DNA from: Bacillota bacterium
Lineage (GTDB): Bacteria; Bacillota_G; Limnochordia; DTU010
Assembly: GCA_012799255.1 (NCBI GenBank)
Contig: JAAZLQ010000398.1
Location: 1-43,538, forward strand
Direction of reading: 5' to 3'
Length of the DNA: 43,538 nt
Part shown: piece by piece, positions 18,001-24,911 of the stretch
Layout of the letters: every line of letters starts with the position of its first letter
How positions within the stretch are numbered: the stretch's first letter is position 1
Notes under the pieces: model-generated
Seen by the model: the letters and a program-made list of their open reading frames with translations, nothing else
The model's database searches: none
Told to the model about the DNA's origin: nothing
Translations under genes and position numbers: made by a program

Positions 18001-19075
18001 GAATAATAGCCCCTTCTGGCCAACTGAGCGTTAGCTCTTCCAATAGACTGCTCTCAACTAGCGCTGTAGCTGGTTGGTAGAGTTCACCCCAGAACCAGAC
18101 AACTTGCATCGCTCCAGGAACTATTCTGGCACTATGACTGTCGGCATTGATATAAAGTTCATTCTCGAATAATAGAGCGTTGCCCAAGGATGCATCACCC
18201 AAGTTCACGATTGGACTATGGAGGATGAGCTCACCTTGGGCTTTGCTATATCCCAAACCTGTCAGGTTGAGATAGGTTTGGAGCGGTAGATAGTAGTCAT
18301 CCTCCCACTTTACCGCATCGAGCATGAAATCATTGCGAGGGTCAAAGGGCAGATCCAAGGGAATGTAAAACTGCTCGTTGAGTTCTACTGCGACTAAGCC
18401 TGTATCCTGACTATTAATCCTAAGAGGCCAGGCCCAAGCCAGAGGATGAGGCTCTCCTGTAGGTAATTTGAAAAGGCTACTCAGTGCTGGCCAAAAGATA
18501 CCTTCCCAACCTAATCTGGTCAACTCTTCTTGGAGTTGAAGGGGGCTCACACCTTGTTTATAGACATCGGGATAGACGGTGATCGTACGAGTATGAACCA
18601 GGGGATCCTCTTGAATCACCACGGTACGGTAGATGAGTTCCACTTTGGTTCCTATTTGCACTAGTTCAGTTAGCTCTTCCACATGGGCATTGCGCATGCG
18701 TATACACCCCAGGGAAGCAGCGGAACCAATGGAGTCAGGTTTGTTTGTCCCATGGATCCCATATCCGGGGAAACCCAAGCCCAACCAACGTGTTCCTACT
18801 GGATTGTCTGGTCCTGGGGGTATGGGCGTACCTCCATTTGGTGGATAGTAGGTGGGGTTTACCACCTTGTTTATGATGGTAGTCTCCCCTAAGACGGATG
18901 GATTAAGTTCGCTCCCAATGCTGATGGGGTAGGATCTGATCGGAACCCCCCGCTCATAGACGTAGAGAGTAAAAGCGGGAATGTTAATTACAATCGTCCG
19001 TTCCCCTGTACTAGCAAGAGTTGTTGGACTTAATGCGATGATGAGGCAAAGTAAGAAAGACAGGCATTTCCACAT
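17987..19075 (-). CDS. L,D-transpeptidase (YkuD domain), secreted
   Basis: A 362-residue protein with an N-terminal signal peptide (about residues 1-22). A YkuD catalytic domain follows, in which HGTNKPDSIGSAASLGCIRM carries the catalytic His and Cys. The enzyme class makes 3-3 cross-links in peptidoglycan or attaches proteins to it. The roughly 180 C-terminal residues contain a copper-amine-oxidase-N-like or peptidoglycan-binding-like region (FYIPLDLPFDPRND onward) that I cannot name with certainty. The start has an AGGAGGAG ribosome site 6 bases away, but that site is buried in a 16-bp hairpin. Confidence 0.9.
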   Translation of the reverse strand: MWKCLSFLLCLIIALSPTTLASTGERTIVINIPAFTLYVYERGVPIRSYPISIGSELNPSVLGETTIINKVVNPTYYPPNGGTPIPPGPDNPVGTRWLGLGFPGYGIHGTNKPDSIGSAASLGCIRMRNAHVEELTELVQIGTKVELIYRTVVIQEDPLVHTRTITVYPDVYKQGVSPLQLQEELTRLGWEGIFWPALSSLFKLPTGEPHPLAWAWPLRINSQDTGLVAVELNEQFYIPLDLPFDPRNDFMLDAVKWEDDYYLPLQTYLNLTGLGYSKAQGELILHSPIVNLGDASLGNALLFENELYINADSHSARIVPGAMQVVWFWGELYQPATALVESSLLEELTLSWPEGAIIPSFP

Positions 19076-19078
19076 AAG

Positions 19079-19120
19079 AATCTCCTCCTCCCGCCAGTAT
19101 ATGAGCGGAAGGAGGAGATT
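19079..19120 (-). promoter_or_regulatory. RBS-sequestering hairpin in front of the L,D-transpeptidase gene
   Basis: Arms AATCTCCTCCTTCCGC and GCGGGAGGAGGAGATT pair over all 16 positions (one G-U) around a 10-base loop. The 3' arm contains the AGGAGGAG ribosome site, 6 bases from the ATG. No T-run follows, so it is not a terminator. A transcript coming from nrdJ would carry the full hairpin and hide the ribosome site. A transcript from the promoter at 19118-19146 would start inside the 5' arm and form only a shortened stem. Confidence 0.7.
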
Positions 19121-19146
19121 ATACTTGACTAAAAACCTAACTGCAA
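19118..19146 (-). promoter_or_regulatory. Sigma-A type promoter of the L,D-transpeptidase gene
   Basis: TTGCAG (19141-19146) overlaps the end of nrdJ. A 17-base spacer leads to a perfect TATAAT (19118-19123), whose last bases are the start of the hairpin's 5' arm. The predicted start of transcription falls within that arm. Confidence 0.7.
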
Positions 19147-21353
19147 CGACTGAAACCGCATTCTAAACAGGTAGCACAGCCACTCTCCTCAACCATAGTG
19201 CCACTACATTCTGGGCACATTTCCCCTGTAAATACATGTGCTTTGGGCGTAGTTAGGTTAGTACGTGTAGCAGCCGCTTCCTGATTTCCATCTTTTTGCT
19301 TAATGTACTGTTCTAACACCTGAGCCATGGCGTCTGGGCAGGAGAGCACCTGTTGACCACCTTGCCAGATTGGATGTGGACAACGAATGCCCTTCAGCTG
19401 TTTTACTACCTGCTTAAGTTCCACACCACTGCGCAATGATAGGGAAGCAAGTCTGGCTGTGGCTTCCGAAAAGGCTCCAGCACAGCCACCTGCCTTACCA
19501 ATGGTGGTGAAGATTTCGCAAATCCCCTGATCATCCTCGTTGATCGTTACGTAGAGAGAACCACAACCGGTCTTGATGCGTACCGTTTCGCCCCTGGTAA
19601 CGGTTGGTCTTGTGCGCGGTGCAGGTCGCTGGTCGTGGACCTGAACTTGGGCCTTGTCATCCTCTTTCTTATGACCTACGGTGAGAACTTCACCTTCCCT
19701 AGAACCAGCCCGGTAAACGGTTACGCCTTTACAACCGAGTTTATAGGCGAGCTCATAGACGTCACGAATATCTTCTTTGGTAGCTTCTTTCGGGAAGTTT
19801 ACTGTCTTGCTTACCGCGTTATCAGTGAACTCTTGGAAAGCCGCTTGCATGCGAATATGCCACTCAGGTGTCACTTCGTAGGCAGTCACAAGTGACCGCC
19901 GTATTTCTTCTGGAATTGCTACGATACCCTGCACATTCCCTTTTTGAGCCACTTCTTCGATCAACTCTGGAGAATAGAGCCCGGTTTCGCGCAAGATCTC
20001 TTCAAATTGTGCGTTAACCTCGATCAAGCGGTCATTGTCCATTACATTGCGGGTGAATGCCAGAGCGAAAATGGGTTCAATCCCGCTGGAACAGCCGGCG
20101 ATAATCGAGATGGTACCTGTTGGTGCGATCGTGGTTACGGTAGCGTTCCGCATGGGTTTTCCAGTCTGCGCAAAGACGCTTCCCTCATAATTGGGAAAAG
20201 AACCCCTCTCCTCACCAAGCTTGGATGAAACTTCATGACCAGTTGTCTGGATAAACCTCATAATCTCGCGACCAATCTCGACGCCTTCTTCGCTATTATA
20301 AGGCACTCCAAGTCTCATCAAGAGGTCAGCAAAGCCCATAACGCCTAGACCAATCTTACGGTTGGCGTAGGTCATTTCTTGGATTTCAGCGATCGGATAA
20401 CGGTTAGCATCAATAACATTATCTAGAAAGCGAACACCAATCTCCACTACTTCCCCTAAACGATCCCAATCAATTGTCCAGCGTTCCCCGTCTTTCTTTG
20501 CCATTTTGGCCAGGTTAATCGAACCGAGATTACAGCTCTCGTTAGGTAATAATGGCTGCTCTCCACATGGATTGGTGGCCTCAATCTCACCGACTTGCGG
20601 AGTTGGATTAAAGCGATTAATGCGATCTAAGAAAACAATGCCAGGTTCACCGTTCCTCCAAGCCATTTCTACAATCAGTTCAAACACTTCTCGAGCATTG
20701 AGTTCACCCACAACCTGCTTGGAACGGGGATTAATCAGGTTGTAGTTTTGGTCGGCGAAAACCGCCTCCATGAACTCTTCAGTGATGGCCACAGAAATAT
20801 TGAAATTAGTAATCTCAGAGGTGTCACTCTTACATTGAATAAACTCAAGAATATCAGGGTGATCGACGCGCAAGATACCCATATTGGCTCCGCGCCGTGT
20901 ACCCCCCTGTTTAATGGCATCGGTGGCTGCATTATAACATTTCATAAAGGAAACTGGTCCGCTGGCAATCCCACCCGTGGTGCTTACCACGTCAGAATTG
21001 GGGCGCAAACGCGAAAAACTAAAGCCTGTTCCACCACCAGACTTTTGGATTAAGGCCGTGTTCTTTAGTGTTTCAAAGATGCCCTCCATGGAGTCTTCCA
21101 CCGGAAGAACAAAACAAGCGGACAACTGCTGAAGTTCCCGCCCCGCATTCATCAGTGTCGGACTATTAGGCAAAAACTCAAGATTATCCATCACTTCAAA
21201 GAACCGTTCTTCCCAGATTGGATCTGTCTCAAATTGTGCTATGTTCTTGGCAACTCTACGCAACATGTCTTCTGGGGTTTCAACCACTTGGTTATCGACT
21301 TTGGCTAAATAACGGCGTTCTAATACCGTCCTGGCATTGTCAGATAAGTGCAC
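19137..21353 (-). CDS. nrdJ: Adenosylcobalamin-dependent ribonucleoside-diphosphate reductase (class II)
   Basis: A 738-residue enzyme making deoxyribonucleotides without oxygen by means of B12. Class II signatures are QLSACFVLPVEDS, GGGTGFSFSRLRP, GIASGPVSFMKCYN, TRRGANMGIL and NPCGEQPLLPNESCNLGSIN. The C-terminus has the extra domain with GCGSLYVTINED and GGCAGAFSEA, and ends in a zinc/redox CxxC region (CPECSG, CATCLECGFSRC). The GTG start at 21353 has GGAGG 8 bases upstream. It has its own promoter with a candidate NrdR operator. No cobalamin riboswitch was seen upstream. Confidence 0.96.
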   Translation of the reverse strand: MHLSDNARTVLERRYLAKVDNQVVETPEDMLRRVAKNIAQFETDPIWEERFFEVMDNLEFLPNSPTLMNAGRELQQLSACFVLPVEDSMEGIFETLKNTALIQKSGGGTGFSFSRLRPNSDVVSTTGGIASGPVSFMKCYNAATDAIKQGGTRRGANMGILRVDHPDILEFIQCKSDTSEITNFNISVAITEEFMEAVFADQNYNLINPRSKQVVGELNAREVFELIVEMAWRNGEPGIVFLDRINRFNPTPQVGEIEATNPCGEQPLLPNESCNLGSINLAKMAKKDGERWTIDWDRLGEVVEIGVRFLDNVIDANRYPIAEIQEMTYANRKIGLGVMGFADLLMRLGVPYNSEEGVEIGREIMRFIQTTGHEVSSKLGEERGSFPNYEGSVFAQTGKPMRNATVTTIAPTGTISIIAGCSSGIEPIFALAFTRNVMDNDRLIEVNAQFEEILRETGLYSPELIEEVAQKGNVQGIVAIPEEIRRSLVTAYEVTPEWHIRMQAAFQEFTDNAVSKTVNFPKEATKEDIRDVYELAYKLGCKGVTVYRAGSREGEVLTVGHKKEDDKAQVQVHDQRPAPRTRPTVTRGETVRIKTGCGSLYVTINEDDQGICEIFTTIGKAGGCAGAFSEATARLASLSLRSGVELKQVVKQLKGIRCPHPIWQGGQQVLSCPDAMAQVLEQYIKQKDGNQEAAATRTNLTTPKAHVFTGEMCPECSGTMVEESGCATCLECGFSRCS

Positions 21354-21390
21354 TACATCTTCCTCCCTCGTTTCAGGTATTCCCTACCCC

Positions 21391-21410
21391 AAATACAATA
21401 AATTGTATTT
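21391..21410. promoter_or_regulatory. Candidate NrdR box in the nrdJ leader
   Basis: AAATACAATAAATTGTATTT is a perfect 9-bp inverted repeat with a two-base centre, 10 bases downstream of the -10 box. Its inner 16 bases agree with 13 of 16 positions of the known NrdR consensus (ACACwATATATwGTGT). NrdR sites are usually paired; only one clear copy is visible here. Confidence 0.5.
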
Positions 21411-21420
21411 TAACAAATAG

Positions 21421-21449
21421 ATTATACTACATATGGTAAACGGTGTCCA
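21421..21449 (-). promoter_or_regulatory. Sigma-A type promoter of nrdJ
   Basis: TGGACA (21444-21449), a 17-base spacer and a perfect TATAAT (21421-21426), about 65 bases before the GTG start. This is a near-consensus promoter. Confidence 0.75.
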
Positions 21450-21460
21450 TGGGAGAATAG

Positions 21461-21491
21461 AAAAATCCGAGCACCTTCAGGATGCTCGGAT
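21461..21491 (-). terminator. Terminator of the perR-like gene
   Basis: On the minus strand ATCCGAGCA pairs perfectly with TGCTCGGAT and is followed by five T, 16 bases after the perR-like stop. It insulates perR from nrdJ. Confidence 0.85.
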
Positions 21492-21507
21492 CGAAGAAAC
21501 AGGCTTG

Positions 21508-21924
21508 CTAATTTGCTTTGCCAATCGTCTTATCACTTGCACATTCTGCGCACAGTCCATAGAACTCTAAGCGATGATTGGACACTTGGTAGCCTCTGGT
21601 CTTCTCCACTTCTTTTTCTAACTCGGTCATGATCGGCATATCTAGATCTTCGATAGTCCCACAATTTTCACAAACAAAATGATAATGGCTATGGGAATTA
21701 GCATCAAACCGGGAGTGGGTGCTACCAAAGGCGAGCTCCTGAATCTCTCCATGCTCACTGAGTGTCTTCAGATTACGATAGATGGTACCTAGGCTAACAT
21801 GGGGCATTTCCTTCCGTACCTCTTGATACACCCAGTCTGCCGTTGGGTGACTTTTAGTACCACGCAAGACTTCTAGGATCACTTCACGTTGTCTAGTACG
21901 TCGAACAAAACCTTTGGGCTTCAC
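21508..21924 (-). CDS. Fur-family transcriptional regulator, PerR-like
   Basis: A 138-residue winged-helix metalloregulator. The DNA-binding part runs to about residue 75 (HPTADWVYQEV, SLGTIYRNLKTLSEHG). It is followed by a regulatory metal region RFDANSHSHYHFVC and a structural zinc site formed by CENCG and CAEC. The pattern resembles PerR, which senses peroxide through Fe/Mn-dependent histidine oxidation in many anaerobic Bacillota. The GTG start has GGAGG at good spacing. A PerR-box-like sequence lies between promoter and start, which would fit autoregulation. A Fur or Zur role cannot be excluded from sequence alone. Confidence 0.88.
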   Translation of the reverse strand: MKPKGFVRRTRQREVILEVLRGTKSHPTADWVYQEVRKEMPHVSLGTIYRNLKTLSEHGEIQELAFGSTHSRFDANSHSHYHFVCENCGTIEDLDMPIMTELEKEVEKTRGYQVSNHRLEFYGLCAECASDKTIGKAN

Positions 21925-21940
21925 TGCTATTCCTCCAGCT

Positions 21941-21955
21941 TAATAATAATGAGAA
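21941..21955 (-). promoter_or_regulatory. Candidate PerR box (autoregulatory operator)
   Basis: TTCTCATTATTATTA on the minus strand agrees with the PerR consensus TTATAATnATTATAA at 11 of 14 defined positions. It sits between the -10 box and the ribosome site of the perR-like gene. Confidence 0.45.
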
Positions 21956-21966
21956 CTCTAGCTACG

Positions 21967-21995
21967 ATTTTACCATCTAATTACTCCAAGATCAA
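21967..21995 (-). promoter_or_regulatory. Sigma-A type promoter of the perR-like gene
   Basis: TTGATC (21990-21995), a 17-base spacer and TAAAAT (21967-21972) lie just upstream of the candidate PerR box. Confidence 0.6.
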
Positions 21996-22050
21996 GGTGA
22001 AAGGACCCGGAGCCATAAAATGGAATTTAAATGAGAAACAGAAAAAGTGG

Positions 22051-22079
22051 TTGCAAAGATCCCAGCTTCGTGATACTAT
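22051..22079 (+). promoter_or_regulatory. Promoter of tRNA-Leu
   Basis: TTGCAA (22051-22056), a 17-base spacer and TACTAT (22074-22079) lie 25 bases before the tRNA 5' end. Confidence 0.65.
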
Positions 22080-22104
22080 TTATTATGTCACAGGTTGTGA
22101 CTGC

Positions 22105-22190
22105 GCCGAAGTGGTGGAATTGGCATACACGCACGACTCAAAATCGTGTGGGCTTGTCCCGTGAGGGTTCGACTCCCTCCTTCGGCACCA
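22105..22190 (+). tRNA. tRNA-Leu (anticodon CAA)
   Basis: An 86-base class II tRNA with encoded CCA. The acceptor stem is GCCGAAG / CTTCGGC, the anticodon arm is CACGA-CTCAAAA-TCGTG giving anticodon CAA for UUG codons, a long variable arm follows, and the T arm is GAGGGTTCGACTCCCTC. It stands alone between perR and a small gene, with its own promoter and terminator. Confidence 0.95.
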
Positions 22191-22199
22191 TAGTAATTT

Positions 22200-22223
22200 A
22201 ACCCCGACTAGAACGGGGTTTTG
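22200..22223 (+). terminator. Terminator of tRNA-Leu
   Basis: AACCCCG / CGGGGTT stem with a 7-base loop followed by TTTTG, 10 bases after the tRNA end. Confidence 0.8.
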
Positions 22224-22288
22224 TATTATATACGGATAAATGATCACAGTTCGACTCCATGTTCAAATGGATAGGGCGGGCAAAAACG

Positions 22289-22313
22289 AAGCGGCTAACT
22301 AGCCGTTTTTTTA
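22289..22313 (+). terminator. Second terminator-like hairpin downstream of tRNA-Leu
   Basis: AAGCGGCT / AGCCGTTT stem (one wobble) with an AACT loop and seven T. No gene is visible between it and the first terminator. It may be a back-up terminator, or it may end a short unrecognised transcript in 22224-22288. Confidence 0.6.
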
Positions 22314-22385
22314 TTAATAATGCTACCAGCTCACATCGACTAGCACCCTAGCTTAAGCACCTATCTCCGATTCGCTCTGCCAATC

Positions 22386-22414
22386 TTGACGTCGATTCTG
22401 GGTAAGAATAAGAT
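22386..22414 (+). promoter_or_regulatory. Sigma-A type promoter of the 59-residue small gene
   Basis: TTGACG (22386-22391), a 17-base spacer and TAAGAT (22409-22414), about 55 bases before the small gene. Near-consensus. Confidence 0.6.
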
Positions 22415-22469
22415 GAAAGCAGAAAATACCAAATTGTGTCAAACGCCATGCCAAGGAGGTGCTGTCTAA

Positions 22470-22649
22470 ATGTGTTTAGATAACGAGAGGAGTATGCAGC
22501 AAGACAACTTGCACGAAGCAGCTCGGGCACTGACTAAGGAGGACGTCTACACGACAGCTGAGATCGAAGAGTTCATCACAACTGCACTGGCTAGTGAAAT
22601 ATTGGACACAAGGGCGAAAAAGCAAATAGAAAACCTTCTCCAGGGATAA
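22470..22649 (+). CDS. Small hypothetical protein, 59 residues
   Basis: An open frame of 60 codons starting MCLDNERSMQQDNLHEAARA with a perfect AAGGAGG 9 bases before the ATG and a good promoter further upstream. The product is acidic and probably all-helical (ALTKEDVYTTAEIEEF, then a Lys-rich end KKQIENLLQG). It has no membrane segment, and its only Cys is at position 2. I do not recognise a family. A second ATG at codon 9 also follows a GAGAGGAG site and could be the real start. It stands alone between tRNA-Leu and the transporter operon's end. Confidence 0.65.
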   Translation: MCLDNERSMQQDNLHEAARALTKEDVYTTAEIEEFITTALASEILDTRAKKQIENLLQG

Positions 22650-22657
22650 TTCCTTAC

Positions 22658-22697
22658 AAAAAAGCGGTGTAACCACGAAATGTGATCATACACCGCT
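22658..22697 (-). terminator. Terminator ending the large salvage/transport operon
   Basis: On the minus strand AGCGGTGTA pairs with TACACCGCT across a partly paired interior and is followed by six T, 29 bases after the last permease stop. It is the first convincing minus-strand terminator downstream of the regulator gene at 42302. Confidence 0.85.
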
Positions 22698-22725
22698 AAA
22701 CTGAAGAGCTATAGTCAACTTCAAA

Positions 22726-23820
22726 CTAGGATGAATAAGGATCGAAAGCATCACGCAGTGCATCACCCATGAAGTTAAATGCCAATACTGATACAACAAT
22801 GAAAATACCTGGGATCATCAGCCATGGTTGCATCCTCATTACATCCATGCTCTGGGCGTCTCTCAAGAGCAGTCCCCAGCTAGTCATGGGTTCTTTGATC
22901 CCCAAACCCAAAAAGCTAATTGTACTCTCCCCCATGATCATACCAGGGAAGGACAGGGTTGCTGTCACTACAAGATAACTCATAATATTAGGCAAAATGT
23001 GCCGGAAGATTATCGCTCCGTCTCCCACACCCAGGGCACGGGCTGATTCCACAAACTCTTTCTCCCGAAGGTTCAAGAACTGCCCCCGCACTACCCGGGC
23101 TAGTCCGGTCCAATCCAGGAGCGATAAGATGGTCACCACTCCAAAATAAACCTTCACCGATGACCAGTTCGCCGGTAGGATCATAGACAAAGCAAGCCAC
23201 AGCGGGATCCGAGGAAAGGAGCGCAATAACTCGATAAATCGTTGAATCACGTTATCTGTCATTCCGCCATAAAATCCCGAGATACCCCCCATCGTAATCC
23301 CAATAAGGAAACTTAGGAAGATACCAAAAACGCCCACACTCAAAGTTACCCGCCCGCCATACAATGTACGAGCAAAAAGATCCCTTCCAAAACGGTCCGT
23401 CCCGAACAAAAACAGCTGCCCGCCCGAATCTGCATCCAGACCGAAAAGATGTAAATCACACTCGAAACCAAAGAATTTATAAGTACTGCCGCGCACCATA
23501 AAATACAAGGGGTACTTCTTACTTGTGTCTTCTTGCCAAGAAACTTCTAGGGTTATCGGATCACGGCTCCGCGTGGTTCCATAAACAAAAGGCCGAAGAC
23601 TAAAGTTACCCTCGCTATCACGCCAATGCAGTTTCGTAGGAGGATGATTCACATAATTCCGTCGTTGGATAAGATAGTCAGTGGGCGCGATAAATGGTGC
23701 AAAAATCACTAACAGATACATAAACCCCAGCACGACCATGCCGATCATCCCCAACCGATGAGCTCGAAAACGGCGGAACATCAGTTGGGATTGGGATAAG
23801 ACTTTCCATTCCTGGGCCAT
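22726..23820 (-). CDS. Oligopeptide-type ABC transporter permease (OppC/DppC-like) with extracytoplasmic insertion
   Basis: A 364-residue inner-membrane permease. TM1 is at about GMIGMVVLGFMYLLVIFAPF. An unusually long loop of about 100 residues, rich in charged and aromatic residues (HPPTKLHWRDSEGNF onward), precedes the conserved LFGTDRFGRDLFARTLYGGR. Five further membrane segments and the EAA loop ARALGVGDGAIIFRHILPN follow. OppC proteins are normally near 290 residues; the loop accounts for the excess. The frame opens at GTG 23841, but the ATG at 23820 has GAGG at good spacing. It ends the transcription unit SBP-OppB-OppC; no ATPase gene adjoins. Confidence 0.92.
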   Translation of the reverse strand: MAQEWKVLSQSQLMFRRFRAHRLGMIGMVVLGFMYLLVIFAPFIAPTDYLIQRRNYVNHPPTKLHWRDSEGNFSLRPFVYGTTRSRDPITLEVSWQEDTSKKYPLYFMVRGSTYKFFGFECDLHLFGLDADSGGQLFLFGTDRFGRDLFARTLYGGRVTLSVGVFGIFLSFLIGITMGGISGFYGGMTDNVIQRFIELLRSFPRIPLWLALSMILPANWSSVKVYFGVVTILSLLDWTGLARVVRGQFLNLREKEFVESARALGVGDGAIIFRHILPNIMSYLVVTATLSFPGMIMGESTISFLGLGIKEPMTSWGLLLRDAQSMDVMRMQPWLMIPGIFIVVSVLAFNFMGDALRDAFDPYSS

Positions 23821-23841
23821 TGAACTACCTCTTTCCTTCAC

Positions 23842-24813
23842 TTACTCATATCGAATGCGCGGGTCAGACCACGCCAAAAGAATATCGGCAACCAGATTTC
23901 CAATCAACATCATAAAAGCCGACAACATCAAGAATGTCATGACTAGGTATTGATCACCGTTAATCAAAGCATCGTAGAAGAACGGCCCCATCGTCGGCAA
24001 GTTTAACACTATAGACGTCACAATCGTGCCACTAATCAGTTCTGGAAGCTGCATTCCCAAAAGCGAAATCAATGGATTAATCGCATTACGGACTGCATGC
24101 TTATAAATTACTGTCCTTTGGCTTAAGCCCTTGGATTTTGCGGTAACCACATATTGTGTCTTAAGTACGTCGAGTAGGTTGGCGCGCATCAAGCGGATTA
24201 ACCCCGCAGTACCACTTAAGCCGATGGCAATCATAGGTATCCATAAGTGCTTAAGCAAATCAACAAACTTTGCCCAGGACCATGGCGCTCCAATGAACTG
24301 CTGGGAGAACAGACCTCCAACTGCGGTGCCACCGAGGCTCAGAGAAAGATACATCAACACCAGAGCCAAGAAGAAGCTAGGAATACTCACTCCTATGAAT
24401 CCAATAAAGGTCAAAAAATAATCCAAAAATGAATACTTATGAGTGGCCGAATAAATTCCGATGGGTATAGCTACGACCCATGAAAAAATCATGGTCGCAC
24501 CCGCCACCGCTACAGTCCACCCCATTCTTTCCCAAATTAACTCCTGGACAGGTCGCTTGTAAGCAAATGAGTATCCAAAATCTCCCCTGGTGAGAATTCC
24601 CTTCACCCATGTCCAATACTGCATCACAGCTGATTGATCTAACCCTAAACGTTGCCTAATCTGGGCCACCTGCTCAGGAGTGATCCGTGGATCCGCCAAG
24701 AACTGGGTAGTAAAGTCGCCTGGCTGTAGCTTAATTACAGCAAAGCACAATATGGAAATCACCACTAACATGGGGATCATGATCACAAACCGGCGCAAAA
24801 TGTACCGGGCCAT
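23842..24813 (-). CDS. Oligopeptide-type ABC transporter permease (OppB/DppB-like)
   Basis: A 323-residue membrane permease with the family's N-terminal TM, the QPGDFTTQFLADPRITPEQ loop, five further TMs and the cytoplasmic EAA loop YVVTAKSKGLSQRTVIYKHA, which contacts the ATPase. It pairs with the OppC-like permease encoded just downstream. Between it and the binding-protein gene lie two hairpins. The substrate is probably a peptide or glycopeptide, judged only from family and context. Confidence 0.93.
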   Translation of the reverse strand: MARYILRRFVIMIPMLVVISILCFAVIKLQPGDFTTQFLADPRITPEQVAQIRQRLGLDQSAVMQYWTWVKGILTRGDFGYSFAYKRPVQELIWERMGWTVAVAGATMIFSWVVAIPIGIYSATHKYSFLDYFLTFIGFIGVSIPSFFLALVLMYLSLSLGGTAVGGLFSQQFIGAPWSWAKFVDLLKHLWIPMIAIGLSGTAGLIRLMRANLLDVLKTQYVVTAKSKGLSQRTVIYKHAVRNAINPLISLLGMQLPELISGTIVTSIVLNLPTMGPFFYDALINGDQYLVMTFLMLSAFMMLIGNLVADILLAWSDPRIRYE

Positions 24814-24843
24814 AATATCACCCTTCCGAAACTAGGAGCTTCT

Positions 24844-24908
24844 AGCCAAAGGTACCACCTTGGGTACCTTTGGCTTAGAGCACTTGCCTACGTTGAACTA
24901 GTCAACGT
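24844..24908 (-). promoter_or_regulatory. Two stem-loops between binding-protein and permease genes
   Basis: Hairpin 1 pairs AGCCAAAGGTACC with GGTACCTTTGGCT (13 bp, 6-base loop, 24844-24875). Hairpin 2 pairs ACGTTGA with TCAACGT (24890-24908) and begins 3 bases after the binding-protein stop. Neither is followed by T on the minus strand. They are placed like the mRNA-stabilising or attenuating hairpins that keep binding protein in excess over permease. Confidence 0.6.
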
Positions 24909-24911
24909 TGC

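Noticed and set aside
21354..21450. Cobalamin riboswitch in front of nrdJ.
   Set aside because: The leader is under 70 bases and lacks the B12 box; only the promoter and palindrome are present.
22224..22288. Possible tRNA remnant or attachment-site duplicate after tRNA-Leu (shared GTTCGACTCC).
   Set aside because: Only 10 bases are shared with the tRNA T arm, there is no integrase gene or matching distant copy, and no cloverleaf can be drawn.
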